Assembly (NCBI GenBank): GCA_046541515.1
Contig: JBKHDD010000001.1
Span: forward strand, 28,099-92,098
DNA: 64,000 nucleotides
Direction: 5' to 3'
DNA from: CAYFVR01 sp046541515
Lineage (GTDB): Bacteria > Desulfobacterota > Desulfobacteria > Desulfobacterales > Desulfococcaceae
In this document: positions 35,966 through 45,515 of the stretch, piece after piece
Layout: the number at the start of each line of letters is the position of its first letter
Numbering within the stretch: the stretch's first letter is position 1
The notes under the pieces: generated by a model
What the model was told of the DNA's origin: nothing
Seen by the model: the letters and a program-made list of their open reading frames with translations, nothing else
The model's database searches: none
Program-made: the position numbers and the translations under genes

Positions 35966-38900
35966 TCAATCCGAGGCGGAATTTTCCGGCGATCGCAGAT
36001 CCGGATTCTGGAACACCTGGCGGATGGCGCCGATGGGCAGGGTGGAGAGGGGCTCGACCTGAACGTTGGGGTCTTCCAGCGGACCGGTCATTTGATAATT
36101 GACGGCGATGATCCCCTTGCCGACCAGTTTTCCCACCAGGGGGATGGCGCCCAACACTTTGTTGAGCACATTGAACGGCACTGCCAGCCCCTTGAGATCG
36201 ACGGTTTTCGCGGAGAGATTGAAGGCGCCGTCCGCCGTCAGTCCCATGGCGAAACCCTCGGCCCGGCCGTCGGATATGGCTACCACATCTCCGCGGTATT
36301 GAAAACCGGTTTCCACCACGGAAAACCCCATCCCGCCGTCTTTCAGTTCGTTGAGCAGGCCCACCAGCGAAGCGGCGGAGAGCAGCCGGACGAGTCCCGG
36401 CGCGTTGAGAATGGTCGGGTTTCGCAGGATGATCCGGCCGTTTACCGGCGGCCGAAAACCGCCGTCCTCGGAGAAGGTCGCGGAAACCTCCAGGGAGCCG
36501 CCCTTGATGTGTTCGCTCAATTGAAATCCCCGCAGCAGGGAGCCGGCGTCTCCGGCCCGGAGGGAAACGGTTCCGTCCTCGGTCACTTTCACCGTAAGCG
36601 GGTTCTCCTTTCCCTGCCGGGCCTCCAAGTCGGCTTTGGACACCCGTCCACCCTTCAGCCGAACTTCGCCGGTCAAATCCCGAAGTTCGGCGTTTTTCGC
36701 CAGCCGGACCCGGGAGACGTCCAGGTTCAGCGCCGCTTTCGGCGGCGTTTGGCCGGCTTTTTCTCCGGAGGCGGAGTCCCCGGACGCGGCTTCCTTGCGC
36801 TCGTCTTTTGTGGTGTCTTTTTTCTGACCAGGGCCGGCCGAAGGGTCCCGCTTTCCGCGCCCCTCCAAAATCGGTCCCAGGTCCAGCCGCTCCCCTGCGA
36901 CCCGCACGTTGAACCCGGCGGAATCGGGCGAAACCGAAAGGGTCAGCCGTTGGGGGGGCAGCCGCAGCGGGTCCAGGGAGAGGGATTGCAAACCGTCTTT
37001 CAGCGACCAATCCAGCGAACCGGCCGTCTCGAAGTCGGGGCCGCTCAACTCCAGGCGGGAGATCCGAAGTCGGCCCGCATTGCGATCCAGCGCGCCCGCC
37101 GCTTTCAGCGTGCCCGCTTCACCCGCCGGTTTCCGCCAGCCCACCGGGGGGAAGGAAAGCGTAGCGGGCTGGAGGTCCGATTCCAGGTCAAACGCCAGCC
37201 CCGCCTTTTCCGGGCGCACGCGCAGTCGGGTCGGCGCGCGGCCGGTGGCCTGGATCATCGTTCGGGGTCCCAGTTGGGAAAGCTGGGCGTCGGTCAGGTC
37301 GGCCGTCAGGACGCACCCTTCGGTTCCCACCGATTCCAGCGGCGCCGGTTCCAGGTCTACTCGGAGGCCCTGGCTGACGAAATGGCCGCCGAGTCGGATT
37401 CCATCCGGTTCAAAGCGAAAGCTCGCCTCCGCGCGGGAAATCGGCAACGCCCCCAGCCGCACCGGCGCGGATGGGTCCGCGGAAACGGTCAGTCGCGGCG
37501 GGTCCGATTGGGCGGCGCGGTCGAAGGGAAGCGTGAACTGGACCCGGGTGCGGGTCGGGAGATCGGGTGGCTCCAGCGGGGGAATCGTTTCCAAATCGGT
37601 TTTCATGGCGTTGGCCACCTTTTGGCGCAGCCGGTGCGCGGGGCCGATGAGATGGGCGTCCACCTGGAGCACCGGCCCCGTCTCGGCGCCGAGGCCGGAA
37701 ATGTCCACCGTGCCGGATTCCAGTCGGGTCTGGCCAATGGCGCCGGAGGTCACGTCGATCCGTACCCCCCGAGCAGTGAACCGGGCCGTTCCCGCCAGGG
37801 ATTCCAGCGGCGCCGCGGCGGGAAGGCCCACGAGGCGGATCTCCTGGAAGGGCAGTTCCGCCTCCACGGAGGTCAATGGGAGCCGTCGGGAATCCTGGTG
37901 TTCGGCCTCCAGATCGATCCGCACCCCGACATCGGTAAACGTTCCGCCCTCCAGATGGTCGGCGAGCCAAGTCCGGACCGGAGCGGCCACCGGCTCCGGC
38001 CAGTATCGAAGCGCGGTGTCCAGTTCCAGCCGTTCTATTTGAACGTTGGCGTCCAGGGTGAACGGGTCGGCGGCGGGGTTGATTTTTCCCTGGGCGGTAA
38101 ATTGGGTCCCGGCCGCTTCCGCCTCGAATTCCATGGGAATGGCGGGTTCGGTTCGCCGGAGCAGTTGGGCGTTGCCGCCGAGCCGCGAAACCGGAACCGG
38201 CTCGGCGAAAAAGCCGGGCCGAGCGATTTCCCCATCCCGGCCGTCCACCTTCAGTCTGCCCGATTCCGTCAGCTGGGCGTCGAGCTGATTCAGCTTGACC
38301 GCGAAATTTCCCAGGTCCTCGGTGGCCAGATTCTCCAGCCGGATGTCGGTCGACCAGCGAAATTCCTCCTTCAACTTTTCGTTCAGCGGGAAATTCAGGC
38401 GGAGCCTGGATTTCGCCCGGCCGGAGGTCAGCGTGAAGCCGGTATCTTCCCGGCGGAAGAGATCGGCCGCGGCCCGGCGAATGGCGTCGGCCGGGCCGGA
38501 TACGTCCGCTTTGACGTCGATTTTGACCGGGTCCGCCAGTCCCAGCGGCCCGATGGCCACCTCGGCGTCCGAAAGGGTTGATTCGTAATGATCGCCGTCG
38601 GTCAACGTAAAATCCAGGGAGCGGGCGCTGAATTGGCCGGCGCCGGCGATGTTCCGGACGGCCTCCATGGAGGACAGGTAGGTGAGCGTGAGGCCGGAAA
38701 AGGGAACGGTGGCGGAGACCGCTTCGGCGGGGATTGGCTTTTCTTGAAGCGTTTCCGGGGTCAGTTGAAAGGCGAAGGTGGCCCCGTCCACGGTTCCGTC
38801 GGACAAATTCCGGGCCAGCCAGCCCCGGGTGTCCGGCAAAAACGGCTTGGGCCAAAAGCGGGCCAGATCGTCCACGGCGAAGGCGTCCAGGCCGGCTTCG

Positions 38901-39952
38901 ATGTTCCAATTCCGTGGGTCCGGAAACGGCCCGACCCGGCCCGAGAGGCGGAAAACCGGACCCCCGAAATCGGCGACCGCCTCCTGGATTTCCATCCGTT
39001 CCAGCCCCGGCGTCACCGTGGCCTTCCATTGAATTTCCACCGGCTTCAAGGGCTCGGGGAAAAGTTCGGGCCGTTCGATCCGGCCGCCCCGGGCGGTCAA
39101 TTGGATTTCGGGCAAGGAGAATCTTCCCTCCGGGGAAAGGGCGAGGCGAAACGTTCCCGCAACGGGGATTTTCAGGCCGGCGAGCGGGGCGAGTCGAGGA
39201 TGGAGATGGGAAAAACGGTCCGGCGTCCAGTCTTCCAGAGACAGCTTCGCCTCCGCCGGGGCTCGCCCGGTTCGGGGCAGTCGGAGGTCGGCTTCCACCT
39301 TTCCGGCTTGTTTGCCCGTGTCCGTTTCGGCTTCCAGGGTCAGCCGCACCCGCTCCGGTTCCCGGTGAATCTGTCCGTTGATCTCCGGGAAAGCGGGTCC
39401 ATTTTCCGCTTCGGGCGTTGGAAGAATCTGAAGGTCCAGCACCTGGATTTTTCGGAGGGGGATGTCCAGTGCCAACGTTTCGGCGAGTTTTCGCAGCCGG
39501 TCGGGAAGGGGAGGAGAGGTTTGGGTTTCCGTCGGCTCGGCCGGCGGGCCGGGGGCGTCCGGGGTCCGACCCAGGCGGGAGAGGATCAGGCGCGGGGAAT
39601 CCACTTCCAGGGCGGCGGGAGAAATTTGTCCCTGAATCAAATCGCCCAGGTCGAACACCAACAGGACCCTGGGGAGGGCGAGCGCGGGAGGCTGATTTTC
39701 GCGGCCGAGGGTGACGTCGGTGACCGAAACGCCGGGGACGAACCAGCGGTTTATCCAGTCGATTTCCACCTCGCCAAAGGTGGCGTCCCAATCGGGCGCG
39801 GCCCGGTCCACCGCCTCCTGGATGGCGGGATACAGCATCGCCAGCTTGGGGGAAAAGATTCGAAGCCCGACCCAACCCGCGATCCCCAAAATCGCCGACA
39901 CCGTCAGGAGAATGAGGGTCCAGCGGGCGCAACGGCCCAAAAACCGGGTCAT
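35966..39952 (-). CDS. YhdP/AsmA-like giant envelope protein
   Basis: 1328 residues (E. coli YhdP about 1270). The ATG at 39952 has GGAGG five bases upstream; a start five codons earlier would bury that site. One N-terminal membrane anchor (about 10-35: WTLILLTVSAILGIAGWVGL) is followed by a long beta-rich periplasmic region of the DUF3971/AsmA type. The tail has the AsmA-like C-terminal motif (AFNLSAKTVDLKGLAVPFNVLNKVLGAIPLVGKL, then YQMTGPLEDPNVQVEPLSTLPIGAIRQVF). These proteins form groove-like bridges that carry phospholipid to the outer membrane. A glycine/aspartate/lysine-rich linker sits at about 1025-1070. Confidence 0.92.
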   Translation of the reverse strand: MTRFLGRCARWTLILLTVSAILGIAGWVGLRIFSPKLAMLYPAIQEAVDRAAPDWDATFGEVEIDWINRWFVPGVSVTDVTLGRENQPPALALPRVLLVFDLGDLIQGQISPAALEVDSPRLILSRLGRTPDAPGPPAEPTETQTSPPLPDRLRKLAETLALDIPLRKIQVLDLQILPTPEAENGPAFPEINGQIHREPERVRLTLEAETDTGKQAGKVEADLRLPRTGRAPAEAKLSLEDWTPDRFSHLHPRLAPLAGLKIPVAGTFRLALSPEGRFSLPEIQLTARGGRIERPELFPEPLKPVEIQWKATVTPGLERMEIQEAVADFGGPVFRLSGRVGPFPDPRNWNIEAGLDAFAVDDLARFWPKPFLPDTRGWLARNLSDGTVDGATFAFQLTPETLQEKPIPAEAVSATVPFSGLTLTYLSSMEAVRNIAGAGQFSARSLDFTLTDGDHYESTLSDAEVAIGPLGLADPVKIDVKADVSGPADAIRRAAADLFRREDTGFTLTSGRAKSRLRLNFPLNEKLKEEFRWSTDIRLENLATEDLGNFAVKLNQLDAQLTESGRLKVDGRDGEIARPGFFAEPVPVSRLGGNAQLLRRTEPAIPMEFEAEAAGTQFTAQGKINPAADPFTLDANVQIERLELDTALRYWPEPVAAPVRTWLADHLEGGTFTDVGVRIDLEAEHQDSRRLPLTSVEAELPFQEIRLVGLPAAAPLESLAGTARFTARGVRIDVTSGAIGQTRLESGTVDISGLGAETGPVLQVDAHLIGPAHRLRQKVANAMKTDLETIPPLEPPDLPTRTRVQFTLPFDRAAQSDPPRLTVSADPSAPVRLGALPISRAEASFRFEPDGIRLGGHFVSQGLRVDLEPAPLESVGTEGCVLTADLTDAQLSQLGPRTMIQATGRAPTRLRVRPEKAGLAFDLESDLQPATLSFPPVGWRKPAGEAGTLKAAGALDRNAGRLRISRLELSGPDFETAGSLDWSLKDGLQSLSLDPLRLPPQRLTLSVSPDSAGFNVRVAGERLDLGPILEGRGKRDPSAGPGQKKDTTKDERKEAASGDSASGEKAGQTPPKAALNLDVSRVRLAKNAELRDLTGEVRLKGGRVSKADLEARQGKENPLTVKVTEDGTVSLRAGDAGSLLRGFQLSEHIKGGSLEVSATFSEDGGFRPPVNGRIILRNPTILNAPGLVRLLSAASLVGLLNELKDGGMGFSVVETGFQYRGDVVAISDGRAEGFAMGLTADGAFNLSAKTVDLKGLAVPFNVLNKVLGAIPLVGKLVGKGIIAVNYQMTGPLEDPNVQVEPLSTLPIGAIRQVFQNPDLRSPENSASD

Positions 39953-40257
39953 GTCCGCCTCCGGCATCGAACCGGAAAAACGCGGAGCAGCCCCCCTTTG
40001 GAGCGGGCGGGACGGTTCGATTGGAATCGAGTGAAAGACTGGAAATCCAGCCAGGCCGCGGAGAATGGCGCGGCAAAGGATGGGCGCGGGTATCCCATCG
40101 CGGGCTCGACGATTCGGACCCGCCCGACAAAGGGCCGCGCGTCGCTCCCCGCCAAAAAGTCCCCCCTTTGGAAACCGGCGGAAGGAAAATGGGGGTCAGC
40201 CGATGGTTGCCGGCCAGACGAAAAAAATAGGAATTGGCACACGTTCTCGTTGGGGGT
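39953..40257. other. Intergenic gap upstream of the AsmA-like gene
   Basis: About 305 bases, GC-rich and partly repetitive (CCCCCCTTTGGA-type words at about 39990 and 40163). It must hold the AsmA-like promoter, but I see no convincing -35/-10 pair and no gene. Confidence 0.4.
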
Positions 40258-40449
40258 TCAAATCGGAAGCTTGTCCACCGCGTCGGCCGCCTCGTCGATG
40301 GCGGCGTCGGCGGTGTTGCCGGCCACCGGAATGATCGAGATGACGGCCCCGGCGACGCGCATGGGCACGGTGACGATTTTGGTGAGGACGCAGCCCTGGC
40401 AAAGCAGGGCGACGGCCAGGGCCAGAAGCAAGGGACGAAGTTTTTTCAT
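40258..40449 (-). CDS. Small lipoprotein
   Basis: 63 residues: MKKLRPLLLALAVALLCQGC is a lipoprotein signal peptide with Cys20, although Cys at -3 makes the lipobox atypical. The mature part VLTKIVTVPMRVAGAVISII, then PVAGNTADAAIDEAADAVDKLPI, is amphipathic. Similar short Cys-anchored proteins are common in proteobacterial envelopes without assigned function. It is 92 bases downstream of the CoA-transferase gene on the same strand and may be co-transcribed. Confidence 0.75.
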   Translation of the reverse strand: MKKLRPLLLALAVALLCQGCVLTKIVTVPMRVAGAVISIIPVAGNTADAAIDEAADAVDKLPI

Positions 40450-40541
40450 TGAGCTGCGTTCCTTTTCCGAGAAAAGAAGGTTCTTTGCGACGGCTTCCAT
40501 CGGGGGCCGGAAGCCGCGGCTGAATTTTTGGCCGAGCCGGT

Positions 40542-42542
40542 TCATTCCCTTCCCAGCGCCTTCCGGGCCTCCGAAGAGCTTTCGTAAATGTGGGGCGCCA
40601 CGTTCCGGGCCTGGAGGGCGTCGCCGAGCTTCATCCGAAGGAAGGTGGAGGTGGTGTAGCGTGTGACCCGGGAGTAGAATCGGTCCACCAGCCCCTTGAC
40701 CATGTAGGTGTACTCGTTGAGCACTTCCGGGGCGATGCTGAAGTTGTCGTAGTTGACGATGGCGTGAACCTTCCGGTCCAGGGGCCGAAGGATGTCCTCC
40801 ACCGCCGCTTCGACGCGTCGAACCTGTTCGCTGGTTTTGACGGCGAAATTCTCCAGATTGACGAAGAAAAGATCCTCCTTGGGATCGTAGATGAAGCGGT
40901 CTTCCAGCGGGATTTCCAACAGGTCGTCCTTGAGGCCCATGACCTTTTCCTCGAAAATCCGGGCGTCCATGGTCTTGGGCGTCCCGGGAATCACCGGTTC
41001 GAAGTCCATCTGGGCCAGGATGTCCCGTTCCACGTCGATGCCGGGAGCCACTTCGGTGAGCGTCATGCCGTCGGGGGTCAGTTTGAACACGCAGCGTTCG
41101 GTGACGTAGAGCGCCGGCTGGTTTTTGGAGACGGCGTAGGCGCCGCTGAAGGTGGTGTGTTCCACCTGTTCCACGAACTTTCGGACCTTGCCTTCCTGGA
41201 CGATCCGGATTTGGCCGTTCTCGATGGCCACCTGAAGCCCGCCGGCGGTGAAGGTCCCCACGAAGACCACCTGCTTGGCGTTCTGGCTGATGTTGATGAA
41301 GCCGCCCGCGCCGGCCAGCTTGGGGCCGAACTTGCTGACGTTGAGGTTGCCCTTGCGGTCGGCCTGGGCCAGACCGAGAAAGGCGATGTCCAGCCCCCCG
41401 CCGTCGTAGAAGTCGAACTGGGAGGGCTGGTCGATGACCGCCTCGGCGTTGACCGCCGCGCCGAAGTTGAGCCCCCCGGCGGGAATGCCGCCGATGACGC
41501 CGGGCTCGGCGGTGAGCGTCAGCACGTCCAGGATTTTTTCCTCGGCGGCCACGTTGGCGATGCCCTCGGGCATCCCGATGCCCAGGTTGACCACGCTGTT
41601 GGCGGCCAGCTCGAAGGCGGCCCGCCGGGCGATGATTTTGCGGTCGCGCATCTCCATGGGGGACACCGACTGCATGGGCACTTTGATTTCGGAGCTGTAG
41701 GACGGATTGTAACGGGCGCCGAAGGTCTGCCAGTGGTTTTCCGGCTCGGAGACGACCACGCAGTCCACCATGATCCCGGGAATTTTGACGTTCCGGGCGT
41801 TCAGGGCGCCCCGGTCCGCGATCCGCTCCACCTGCACGATGACGAAGCCGCCGGAGTTCCGGGCCGCCGTGGCGATGGCCAGCGACTCCAGGGTGAGGGC
41901 CTCCTTTTCCATGGTGATGTTGCCCTCGGTGTCGGCGGTGGTGCCCCGCAGGATGGCCACGTTGATGGGGATGGTTTTGTAGGCCAGGTATTCCTCGCCG
42001 TCGAAGTGGATCAGCTCCACCAGATCCTCTGTGGTGCCCGCGTTGATTTTGCCGCCGCCCTTGCGCGGGTCCACGAAGGTGTCCAGCCCCACGGTGGTGA
42101 TGGTGCGGGGCTTGTGGGCGGCGATGTCCCGGTACATGTGGGAGATGACGCCCTGGGGCAGGTTGTAGGCCTGGATTTTGTCGTCGATGGCCAGCTTCTG
42201 GAGCTTGGGCGCCAGCCCCCAGTGTCCGCCGATGACCCGCCGGACCAGCCCTTCGCGGCCCAGATGGTTGAGTCCGCGCTCCTTGCCGTCGCCCTGTCCG
42301 GCGGCGTAGACCAGAGTCAGGTCCCGGGGCTTTTGGTGTTCCAGAAAATAGCTTTCCAGCGCGATGGCGATTTCCTCGGGAAATCCGGTGCCCACGAAGC
42401 CGCCCGTGGCCACCGTGTCGCCGTCCCGGATGACCCGGACGGCCTCCTCGGCGGAAACGATTTTTCCCTTCCGCATCCGGGAAGGGGGAAGCTGGGACAA
42501 CATGGGATGATGGGACTGGCCGGGTTGCTTGTCGTCCGTCAT
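40542..42542 (-). CDS. Fused family I acyl-CoA:acetate/3-ketoacid CoA-transferase with C-terminal extension
   Basis: 666 residues from the ATG at 42542, with GGAGG four bases upstream. The alpha part (about 20-270) has KIVSAEEAVRVIRDGDTVATGGFVGTGFPEEI. The beta part (about 300-520) has the catalytic glutamate in LTAEPGVIGGIPAGG and NLGIGMPEGIANVA. The enzyme should transfer CoA between short-chain acyl-CoA and acetate or a related acid. An extra about 140 residues at the C-terminus (from about 525: DRFIYDPKEDLFFVNLENFAVKTSEQ) resembles a STAS-like or SpoIIAA-like fold that occurs in longer members of this family. Substrate cannot be predicted here. Confidence 0.92.
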   Translation of the reverse strand: MTDDKQPGQSHHPMLSQLPPSRMRKGKIVSAEEAVRVIRDGDTVATGGFVGTGFPEEIAIALESYFLEHQKPRDLTLVYAAGQGDGKERGLNHLGREGLVRRVIGGHWGLAPKLQKLAIDDKIQAYNLPQGVISHMYRDIAAHKPRTITTVGLDTFVDPRKGGGKINAGTTEDLVELIHFDGEEYLAYKTIPINVAILRGTTADTEGNITMEKEALTLESLAIATAARNSGGFVIVQVERIADRGALNARNVKIPGIMVDCVVVSEPENHWQTFGARYNPSYSSEIKVPMQSVSPMEMRDRKIIARRAAFELAANSVVNLGIGMPEGIANVAAEEKILDVLTLTAEPGVIGGIPAGGLNFGAAVNAEAVIDQPSQFDFYDGGGLDIAFLGLAQADRKGNLNVSKFGPKLAGAGGFINISQNAKQVVFVGTFTAGGLQVAIENGQIRIVQEGKVRKFVEQVEHTTFSGAYAVSKNQPALYVTERCVFKLTPDGMTLTEVAPGIDVERDILAQMDFEPVIPGTPKTMDARIFEEKVMGLKDDLLEIPLEDRFIYDPKEDLFFVNLENFAVKTSEQVRRVEAAVEDILRPLDRKVHAIVNYDNFSIAPEVLNEYTYMVKGLVDRFYSRVTRYTTSTFLRMKLGDALQARNVAPHIYESSSEARKALGRE

Positions 42543-42946
42543 GGAGCCTCCGAGGCAATTTGCGGAAATTGGGGCAAAATTGTCGAAACCCCTGCGCGGT
42601 CGTCTGTTTGCGCAAAGGAAAGAGTGCGAATTCCGGAACCGAGGCGCCGCCGGGGCCGTCCAATGGCCTGCGGTCCTTCCTGATTCCAGTTTTTTTTTCA
42701 TCCCATGGAAGGTTTCGGAGGGTCAACACCAAAATGAAATCCCCCTTCCGGCGGGGCGGTCGACGGTCCGTCGGGGGGATGCCGTTGTCGGTCGACCGGC
42801 GCCGGAAGAGGGATATTGGAACATTGTTGTTTCGGCCGAAGTTGCGTGGCTCTCGGCCGGGCGGGGCGAGGCGCTGACTTTTGGATGCGTTTCAGATCGG
42901 ACGATCCTCGGGGGAGGAGCGTGGCCGGGTCAGATTCACGGCGGCG
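42543..42946. other. Intergenic gap upstream of the CoA-transferase gene
   Basis: About 400 bases between two minus-strand genes. TTGACC occurs on the minus strand at about 42723, but the matching -10 is poor. No conserved open frame, RNA or repeat is recognised. Confidence 0.4.
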
Positions 42947-43336
42947 TCAGAATTGAAGCTCCATCCCCACGCCGATGCCGAGGCGGTCCAGTTCGAAGTC
43001 GGCGTCTTCGTTGCGGACGGCTTCCAGCTCGTCCAGTTCTTCGGGCATTCGGACTTCCACGTTCACCGTGGAGTCGGGGGAAACCGGTTTTCGTAAAAAC
43101 AAACCTTCCGAAGAGAGCCGAAAATTTCGGGCCGAAGCCGCCGGGACGATCGGCATTCCGGGCGGCCGGGCGGCCTGAGAAATTCTTTCAAGGATAACGG
43201 TTCGCCCCATCAACAGGTCGTCGGATGGGTTTAGTAGCCGTCTCACGTCTCCCCAAGCCGGAAAGACGAAAATCAACGTGCAAATGGTCGCGCCGCACGC
43301 GAATCGCGACAAGCGGGAAAACCTTGGCGAAATCAT
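42947..43336 (-). CDS. Small secreted protein of unknown function
   Basis: 129 residues with a signal peptide (hydrophobic 13-28: CGATICTLIFVFPAWG). The mature part is short and ends with DADFELDRLGIGVGMELQF, a beta-strand-like C-terminus with terminal Phe reminiscent of outer-membrane proteins. GGAG lies upstream at longer than usual spacing. I do not recognise the family. Confidence 0.55.
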   Translation of the reverse strand: MISPRFSRLSRFACGATICTLIFVFPAWGDVRRLLNPSDDLLMGRTVILERISQAARPPGMPIVPAASARNFRLSSEGLFLRKPVSPDSTVNVEVRMPEELDELEAVRNEDADFELDRLGIGVGMELQF

Positions 43337-43599
43337 GGCGGTGGGTACTCCGGATTTGCGATTTGACGGGTGGAACTTCGATTGGTGAAAAAATACCGGC
43401 TTCCGGCCTTCTTGTCAAACCCCATCCCGAGAAAAAATCCAGTTTTTATTTCCATGGAGATTTTTCTTGAAAACCAGCGGCTTTCCCCCGCTTGTTTCGC
43501 CCCTTCCGCCTTGAAAAAAATCTACCCGACCCATTCGGTCCCCGACGATGTTGGCGACTCGCGGCTAATCTCCCACCGACCAGCGGAGGGCTCCCTTGG

Positions 43600-43628
43600 T
43601 TGACGGGTTCCCGGAATTCGGCTATGCC
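43600..43628 (+). promoter_or_regulatory. Candidate promoter of the SLC13-type transporter gene
   Basis: TTGACG (43600-43605), 17 bases, TATGCC (43623-43628), about 50 bases before the ATG. The rest of the 340-base divergent gap (43337-43599) shows nothing else recognisable. Confidence 0.45.
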
Positions 43629-43676
43629 AAAAAAAGTTTTTCGCCGTCCACTTTCCGCCGGGAGTTTTCTCGTCTC

Positions 43677-45488
43677 ATGTCCATGGATATTTGGCTGGTC
43701 GTCGGAGTGCTGAGTTTCGCCATTCTGGTTTTCATTTTTGAATGGGTGCGGGGGGATTTGGTCGGACTTATGATGATGACGGTCCTGCCTCTGCTCGGAC
43801 TGGTCACCCCGGCCGAGGCTCTCTCCGGTCTGAGCAGCGACGCGGTGGTCTCCATCATGGCGGTTTTCATCATCGGCGCGGGCCTCGAACGCACCGGCGT
43901 GATAAAGCAGATGGCCCGATTCCTGCTTCGGTTCGCCGGTCGCGGCGAGGGGCGGGTCGTTTGTTTGGTTTCCGGCGCCGCGGCCTTCATTTCCGGCTTT
44001 ATGCCCAACGTGGGCGCCGCGGCCTTGTTCATGCCGGCGGTTCGGCGGGTCGCGAATCATGTCGGCATTCCCATATCTCGCATTCTCCTGCCCATGGGCT
44101 ACGGCGTGCTTGTCGGCGGCGGTCTCACCCTGGTCGGCTCCAGTCCGCTGATCATGCTCAACGACCTGATGGCGTTGGTCGATCCAGATCTGGCCGCCTT
44201 CGGCCTTTTCGACGTCACCCCCGTCGGGGCGGCCCTGGTGTTGGCCGTGATTCTCTATTTTCTCCTGTTCGGCAAATGGGTGCTGCCCCGGGGCCGCGAG
44301 GAGGATCTGGCCCATCCCATTTCCAGGATTCTCGAAAGCGCCCACGAGCGGGACATGGTGGGCACGTTGTTCGAAATCCACGTCCCGGACGATTTCCCGC
44401 CGACCGTCCTGGAGGATCTTCATCTTCGTTCGTTTTTTTATGCCTCGGTGGTGGCCGTGGCCCATGAAAAACGGCGGGAGAAAAATTTTGCGCCCATGCG
44501 GGACGTGAAAATCGAGGGCGGGGATCATCTGGCCATGGTCGGGCCGCCCCGCCGGGTGCGGCGGCTGGCCAAGAGGCTGGGGTGGAGGATTCTTCCGGAA
44601 TTGGAAACTTTTTCCGGCGATCTTTCCCCGGACGACGCCGGGGTGATGAAGGCGGTCATCGCGCCTCGTTCCCGTTTGTTCAAACACACCGTCCGGGACA
44701 TTCAATTCCGAAAAAAATATGGCGTCAATCCGCTGGCCATTCTTCGGGAGGAGGACGTGTTCGTGGCCAATCTGAGCGACGTGGCCCTGAAGCCCGGCGA
44801 CGCCTTGCTGCTGTACGGTCGATGGGAGAATTTCCATCGGCTGGAGGATTCGCCAGACCTGATTTTCACCATGTCCGTCCCCGGCCATGTGTCGCGGGAG
44901 GAAAAGGCCGTTCACGCCCTGTTTTGTCTGGCCCTGGCGCTGATTCTGCTTCTCGGGTTTCAAGTCGGAATTCCCATCGCCCTGCTGGCCGGCGCGGTGG
45001 GCATGGTGCTTTCCCGGGTGCTGACCATCGACGAGGCCTACGAGGCCGTGGACTGGATGACGATTTTTCTGCTGGCCGGTTTGATCCCTCTGGGCGTGGC
45101 CTTCCAGAAATCCGGAGCGGCGGGGATGATCGCCGACGGCCTGTCGGCGTCGATGGGCGGAAGCGTCCCGTCGCCGGTCCTTTTGGGGATTGTCGCGCTT
45201 TTGTCCTCCTTTTTCACTCTCGCGATCTCCAACGTGGGCGCGACGGTGTTGCTGGTTCCCCTGGCCATGAGCCTGGCCGAGCAGTCGGGCGGCGATCCGC
45301 GAGTGGCCGCCTTGACCGTGGCCGTGGCGACCTCCAATTCGTTTTTGCTCCCCACAAACCAGGTCAACGCGCTGATCATGCGGCCCGGCGGCTACCGGAC
45401 GGTGGACTTCATGCGGGCGGGGTCGGGGATGACGGCGCTTTATATCTTGGTGATGATCGCCGTGCTGACCACCGGTTACGGCGGGTAG
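43677..45488 (+). CDS. SLC13/DASS-type sodium:anion symporter with TrkA-C domains
   Basis: 603 residues. Hydrophobic spans flank a central cytoplasmic insert. The N-terminal half has FISGFMPNVGAAALFMPAVRRVA and GGLTLVGSSPLIMLND; the C-terminal half repeats this pattern with LAISNVGATVLLVPLAMSLA and VATSNSFLLPTNQVNALIM, typical of the two inverted SNT-like motifs. Between them (about 205-400) lie two TrkA-C/RCK-C-like domains, the second with KKYGVNPLAILREEDVFVANLSDVALKPGDALLLYG. The family moves dicarboxylates, sulfate or other anions. The ATG at 43677 is followed by a second at 43683; either could be used. Confidence 0.9.
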   Translation: MSMDIWLVVGVLSFAILVFIFEWVRGDLVGLMMMTVLPLLGLVTPAEALSGLSSDAVVSIMAVFIIGAGLERTGVIKQMARFLLRFAGRGEGRVVCLVSGAAAFISGFMPNVGAAALFMPAVRRVANHVGIPISRILLPMGYGVLVGGGLTLVGSSPLIMLNDLMALVDPDLAAFGLFDVTPVGAALVLAVILYFLLFGKWVLPRGREEDLAHPISRILESAHERDMVGTLFEIHVPDDFPPTVLEDLHLRSFFYASVVAVAHEKRREKNFAPMRDVKIEGGDHLAMVGPPRRVRRLAKRLGWRILPELETFSGDLSPDDAGVMKAVIAPRSRLFKHTVRDIQFRKKYGVNPLAILREEDVFVANLSDVALKPGDALLLYGRWENFHRLEDSPDLIFTMSVPGHVSREEKAVHALFCLALALILLLGFQVGIPIALLAGAVGMVLSRVLTIDEAYEAVDWMTIFLLAGLIPLGVAFQKSGAAGMIADGLSASMGGSVPSPVLLGIVALLSSFFTLAISNVGATVLLVPLAMSLAEQSGGDPRVAALTVAVATSNSFLLPTNQVNALIMRPGGYRTVDFMRAGSGMTALYILVMIAVLTTGYGG

Positions 45489-45515
45489 TTTGTTCCAACG
45501 GAGAGGAGAGCGAAA

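Noticed and set aside
35820..37010. N-terminal extension of the histidine kinase frame
   Set aside because: The extra segment overlaps the AsmA-like gene in another frame and is Arg/Gly/Pro-rich; the kinase begins at the membrane segments after 35819.
40450..42732. Upstream extension of the small lipoprotein frame (824 codons)
   Set aside because: It is an out-of-frame shadow of the CoA-transferase; the lipoprotein has its own signal peptide start.
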